This document shows, piece by piece, positions 61,952 to 64,000 of a stretch of 64,000 nucleotides of DNA (positions are counted from its first letter, which is position 1; the number at the start of each line of letters is the position of its first letter). Under the pieces are notes generated by a model. That model saw only the letters and a program-made list of their open reading frames with translations, was not told the DNA's origin and did no database searches. The stretch comes from Maritimibacter sp. 55A14. GTDB taxonomy: Bacteria; Pseudomonadota; Alphaproteobacteria; Rhodobacterales; Rhodobacteraceae. The stretch lies in NCBI RefSeq assembly GCF_003122205.1, contig NZ_QEYE01000008.1, forward strand, positions 62,001-126,000, read 5' to 3'. The position numbers and the translations under genes are program-made.

Positions 61952-63411
61952 CCACCAAAGTCATCAAGAACGGCACTGTCTGCACCGCCGACCGCACCTG
62001 GAAGGCCGATGTCCTGATCGAGGGTGAGACGATCAAGCAGATCGGTGCGGACCTGAAGGGCGACGCGTATATCGACGCCACGGATGCCTATGTGATCCCC
62101 GGCGGCATCGACCCGCACACCCATCTGGAAATGCCCTTCATGGGCACCACGGCGGCCGAGACCTTCGAGACCGGCACCTGGGCGGCAGCCTGCGGCGGCA
62201 CCACGATGCTGGTGGATTTCTGCCTGCCGGGCGCGGACGGGTCGATCAGGAACGCGATCAACGAATGGCACCGCAAGTCGGCGCCGCAGATCTGCTCGGA
62301 TATCGGCTATCACATGGCCATCACCGGCTGGAACGAGACCATATTCAGCGAGATGAAGGACGCCGTCGAGATGGGCGTCAACTCCTTCAAGCATTTCATG
62401 GCCTACAAGGGCGCGCTGATGATCGAGGATGACGAGATGTTCGCCTCCTTCAAGCGCTGCAAGGAGTTGGGCGCGCTGCCGATGGTCCATGCCGAGAACG
62501 GCGATCTGGTGGCCGATATGCAGCAGCAGATGCTGGAACAGGGGATTACGGGGCCGGAGGGGCATGCCTATTCCCGCCCGCCCGAGTTCGAGGGTGAGGC
62601 CGCCAACCGCGCCATCACCATTGCCGATGCGGCAGGCGTGCCGCTCTATATCGTGCATGTCTCCTGCGAGCAGGCGCATGAGGCGATCCGGCGCGCGCGT
62701 CAGAAGGGCATGCGCGTCTATGGCGAACCGCTGGTGCAGTTCCTGACCCTCGACGAGAGCGAGTATTTCAACAAGGATTGGGACCATGCCGCGCGGCGCG
62801 TGATGTCGCCGCCCTTCCGCAACAAGGAGCACCAGGACAGTCTCTGGGCCGGGCTGCAGGCCGGCTCTCTGCAGGTGGTGGCGACCGACCATGCCGCCTT
62901 CTCGACCGAACAGAAGCGGATGGGGCTGGGAGATTTCACCAAGATCCCCAACGGCTCCAACGGGCTGGAGGAACGGCTGGCGGTGCTCTGGACGCGGGGC
63001 GTGGAAACCGGGCGGCTTACGCCCAACGAGTTCGTCGCGGCGACCTCGACCAATGTTGCGAAAATCCTCAACATCTACCCCAAAAAGGGCGCCATCGTCG
63101 AAGGGGCGGATGCGGATATCACCGTCTGGGATCCGAAGATTTCCAAGACGATCAGCCAGGCCAACCATCATTCGATCCTCGACTATAACGTGTTCGAGGG
63201 CTTCGAGGTCTCCGCGCAGGCGCGCTACACCATTTCGCGCGGCGAGGTGATCTGGGCCTGGGGCCAGAACTCGCAACCCCAGCCCGGCCGCGGCCGCTTC
63301 GTGCCGCGTCCGGCCTTCCCCTCGGCGCATCAGGCGCTCAGCAAGTGGAAGGCGCTGACTGCGCCCAAGCAGATCCACCGCGATCCGATGAACATTCCGG
63401 CGGGGATTTAG
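61948..63411 (+). CDS. hydA: dihydropyrimidinase (hydantoinase)
   Basis: 487 residues. Metal ligands His57 and His59 in GGIDPHTHLEM, carbamylated Lys154 in FMAYKGALMIEDD, plus HAENGD and YIVHVSCEQAHEA. Hydrolyses dihydrouracil/dihydrothymine to N-carbamoyl-beta-amino acids, second step of the pathway. C-terminal GRGRFVPRPAFP tail typical of the family. Confidence 0.95.
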   Translation: MTTKVIKNGTVCTADRTWKADVLIEGETIKQIGADLKGDAYIDATDAYVIPGGIDPHTHLEMPFMGTTAAETFETGTWAAACGGTTMLVDFCLPGADGSIRNAINEWHRKSAPQICSDIGYHMAITGWNETIFSEMKDAVEMGVNSFKHFMAYKGALMIEDDEMFASFKRCKELGALPMVHAENGDLVADMQQQMLEQGITGPEGHAYSRPPEFEGEAANRAITIADAAGVPLYIVHVSCEQAHEAIRRARQKGMRVYGEPLVQFLTLDESEYFNKDWDHAARRVMSPPFRNKEHQDSLWAGLQAGSLQVVATDHAAFSTEQKRMGLGDFTKIPNGSNGLEERLAVLWTRGVETGRLTPNEFVAATSTNVAKILNIYPKKGAIVEGADADITVWDPKISKTISQANHHSILDYNVFEGFEVSAQARYTISRGEVIWAWGQNSQPQPGRGRFVPRPAFPSAHQALSKWKALTAPKQIHRDPMNIPAGI

Positions 63412-63426
63412 GGAAAAGGCCAGCCA

Positions 63427-64000
63427 GTGAGCGAGCAACCTGTTGTAAGGGCTGAAACTCTCAGCCTCACCTTCCAGACCAACGACGGCCCGGTTCACGC
63501 CCTCAAGGACGTGAGCCTCGACGTGCAAAAGGGCGATTTCGTAAGCTTCATCGGCCCCTCGGGCTGCGGCAAGACGACCTTCCTGCGCTGCATGGCCGAT
63601 CTGGAGCATCCCACCGGCGGGACGATCTCCGTCAATGGCGTGAGCCCCGGAGCCGCGCGGAGCGCGCGTGCCTATGGCTATGTGTTCCAGGCGGCGGGGC
63701 TTTATCCCTGGCGCACGATCGGCGGAAATATCCGCCTGCCGCTGGAGATCATGGGCTACTCCAGACCCGATCAGGACGCACGGGTGAGCCGGGTGTTGGA
63801 ACTGGTCGATCTGACCGGATTCGAGAAAAAATTCCCCTGGCAGCTTTCGGGCGGAATGCAGCAGCGCGCCTCCATCGCGCGCGCGCTGGCTTTTGACGCC
63901 GATATCCTGCTGATGGACGAGCCATTCGGGGCGCTGGACGAGATCGTGCGCGACCATCTGAATGAGCAGTTGCTGAGCCTCTGGGACCGGACCGACAAGA
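63427..64000 (+). CDS. ABC transporter ATPase (NitT/ThiZ-like), cut at window end
   Basis: At least 191 residues, GTG start, truncated by the window end. Walker A GPSGCGKTTFLRCMADL, signature LSGGMQQRASIARALAF, Walker B ILLMDEPFGALDE. Immediately after dihydropyrimidinase, so probably imports pyrimidines or their precursors; permease and binding protein would be downstream. Confidence 0.88.
   Translation, partial: MSEQPVVRAETLSLTFQTNDGPVHALKDVSLDVQKGDFVSFIGPSGCGKTTFLRCMADLEHPTGGTISVNGVSPGAARSARAYGYVFQAAGLYPWRTIGGNIRLPLEIMGYSRPDQDARVSRVLELVDLTGFEKKFPWQLSGGMQQRASIARALAFDADILLMDEPFGALDEIVRDHLNEQLLSLWDRTDK

Noticed and set aside
61897-63957. Minus-strand 686-codon open frame
   Set aside because: Antisense shadow of dihydropyrimidinase and the ABC ATPase.

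Overview
The window is high-GC DNA from an alphaproteobacterium, most likely a Rhodobacteraceae/Roseobacter-group marine bacterium. This is inferred from overall gene content: a phenylacetate (paa) cluster with a TRAP transporter, a gamma-glutamylmethylamide/N-methylglutamate-synthase style operon, a reductive pyrimidine degradation operon, a thiamin operon with ThiXYZ and two TenA proteins, and a siphophage-type prophage. No rRNA, tRNA or CRISPR was recognised.

Region 1 (about 1-19,720) is the right part of a lambda-like (siphovirus-type) prophage. The order on the + strand is head-tail connector, DUF6441-type tail completion protein, tail terminator, major tail protein, tail assembly chaperone with a clear -1 frameshift site, tape measure, a lambda M/L/K/I-J style tip module, then an unusually rich adhesin module. 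The adhesin module has a Gly-rich fibre, a fibre chaperone, a tandem-repeat protein and a beta-helix protein with a Pro/Glu stalk. It is followed by a compact lysis cassette (holin-like, tiny membrane proteins, M15 endolysin, nested Rz/Rz1 spanins). A minus-strand block of five small proteins (four Cys-containing or linked by the same leader motif) and a small serine recombinase close the element.

Region 2 (about 19,720-29,490) holds an ArsR/SRPBCC pair and then an 11-gene minus-strand thiamin operon (thiD-O-S-G-E-F-thiY-tenA-thiZ-tenA-thiX). A TPP riboswitch lies in its leader. De novo thiazole synthesis, coupling, salvage hydrolases and an uptake ABC system are placed on one transcript.

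Region 3 (29,487-32,754) is a convergent selenium pair: mnmH/selU (tRNA 2-selenouridine synthase) and a selD fused to an NDH-2-like flavoprotein domain.

Region 4 (32,855-56,079) is a phenylacetate catabolism island: paaX, paaZ, a cytochrome P450, a TRAP transporter, a fused hydratase/3-hydroxyacyl-CoA dehydrogenase, paaG-paaI-paaK-tetR, then paaABCDE, a further PaaA/C-like protein and a thiolase. A complete route from phenylacetate to acetyl-CoA and succinyl-CoA can be drawn. The island is split by an XRE-cupin regulator plus mgsABC/glxBCD-gmaS/glnT operon (45,351-50,465).

Region 5 (56,303-64,000) is reductive pyrimidine degradation: preT, preA, rutR (divergent, with an operator matching the RutR consensus), beta-ureidopropionase-type hydrolase, two small genes of unknown role (one AT-rich and membrane-bound), dihydropyrimidinase and an ABC ATPase cut by the window end.
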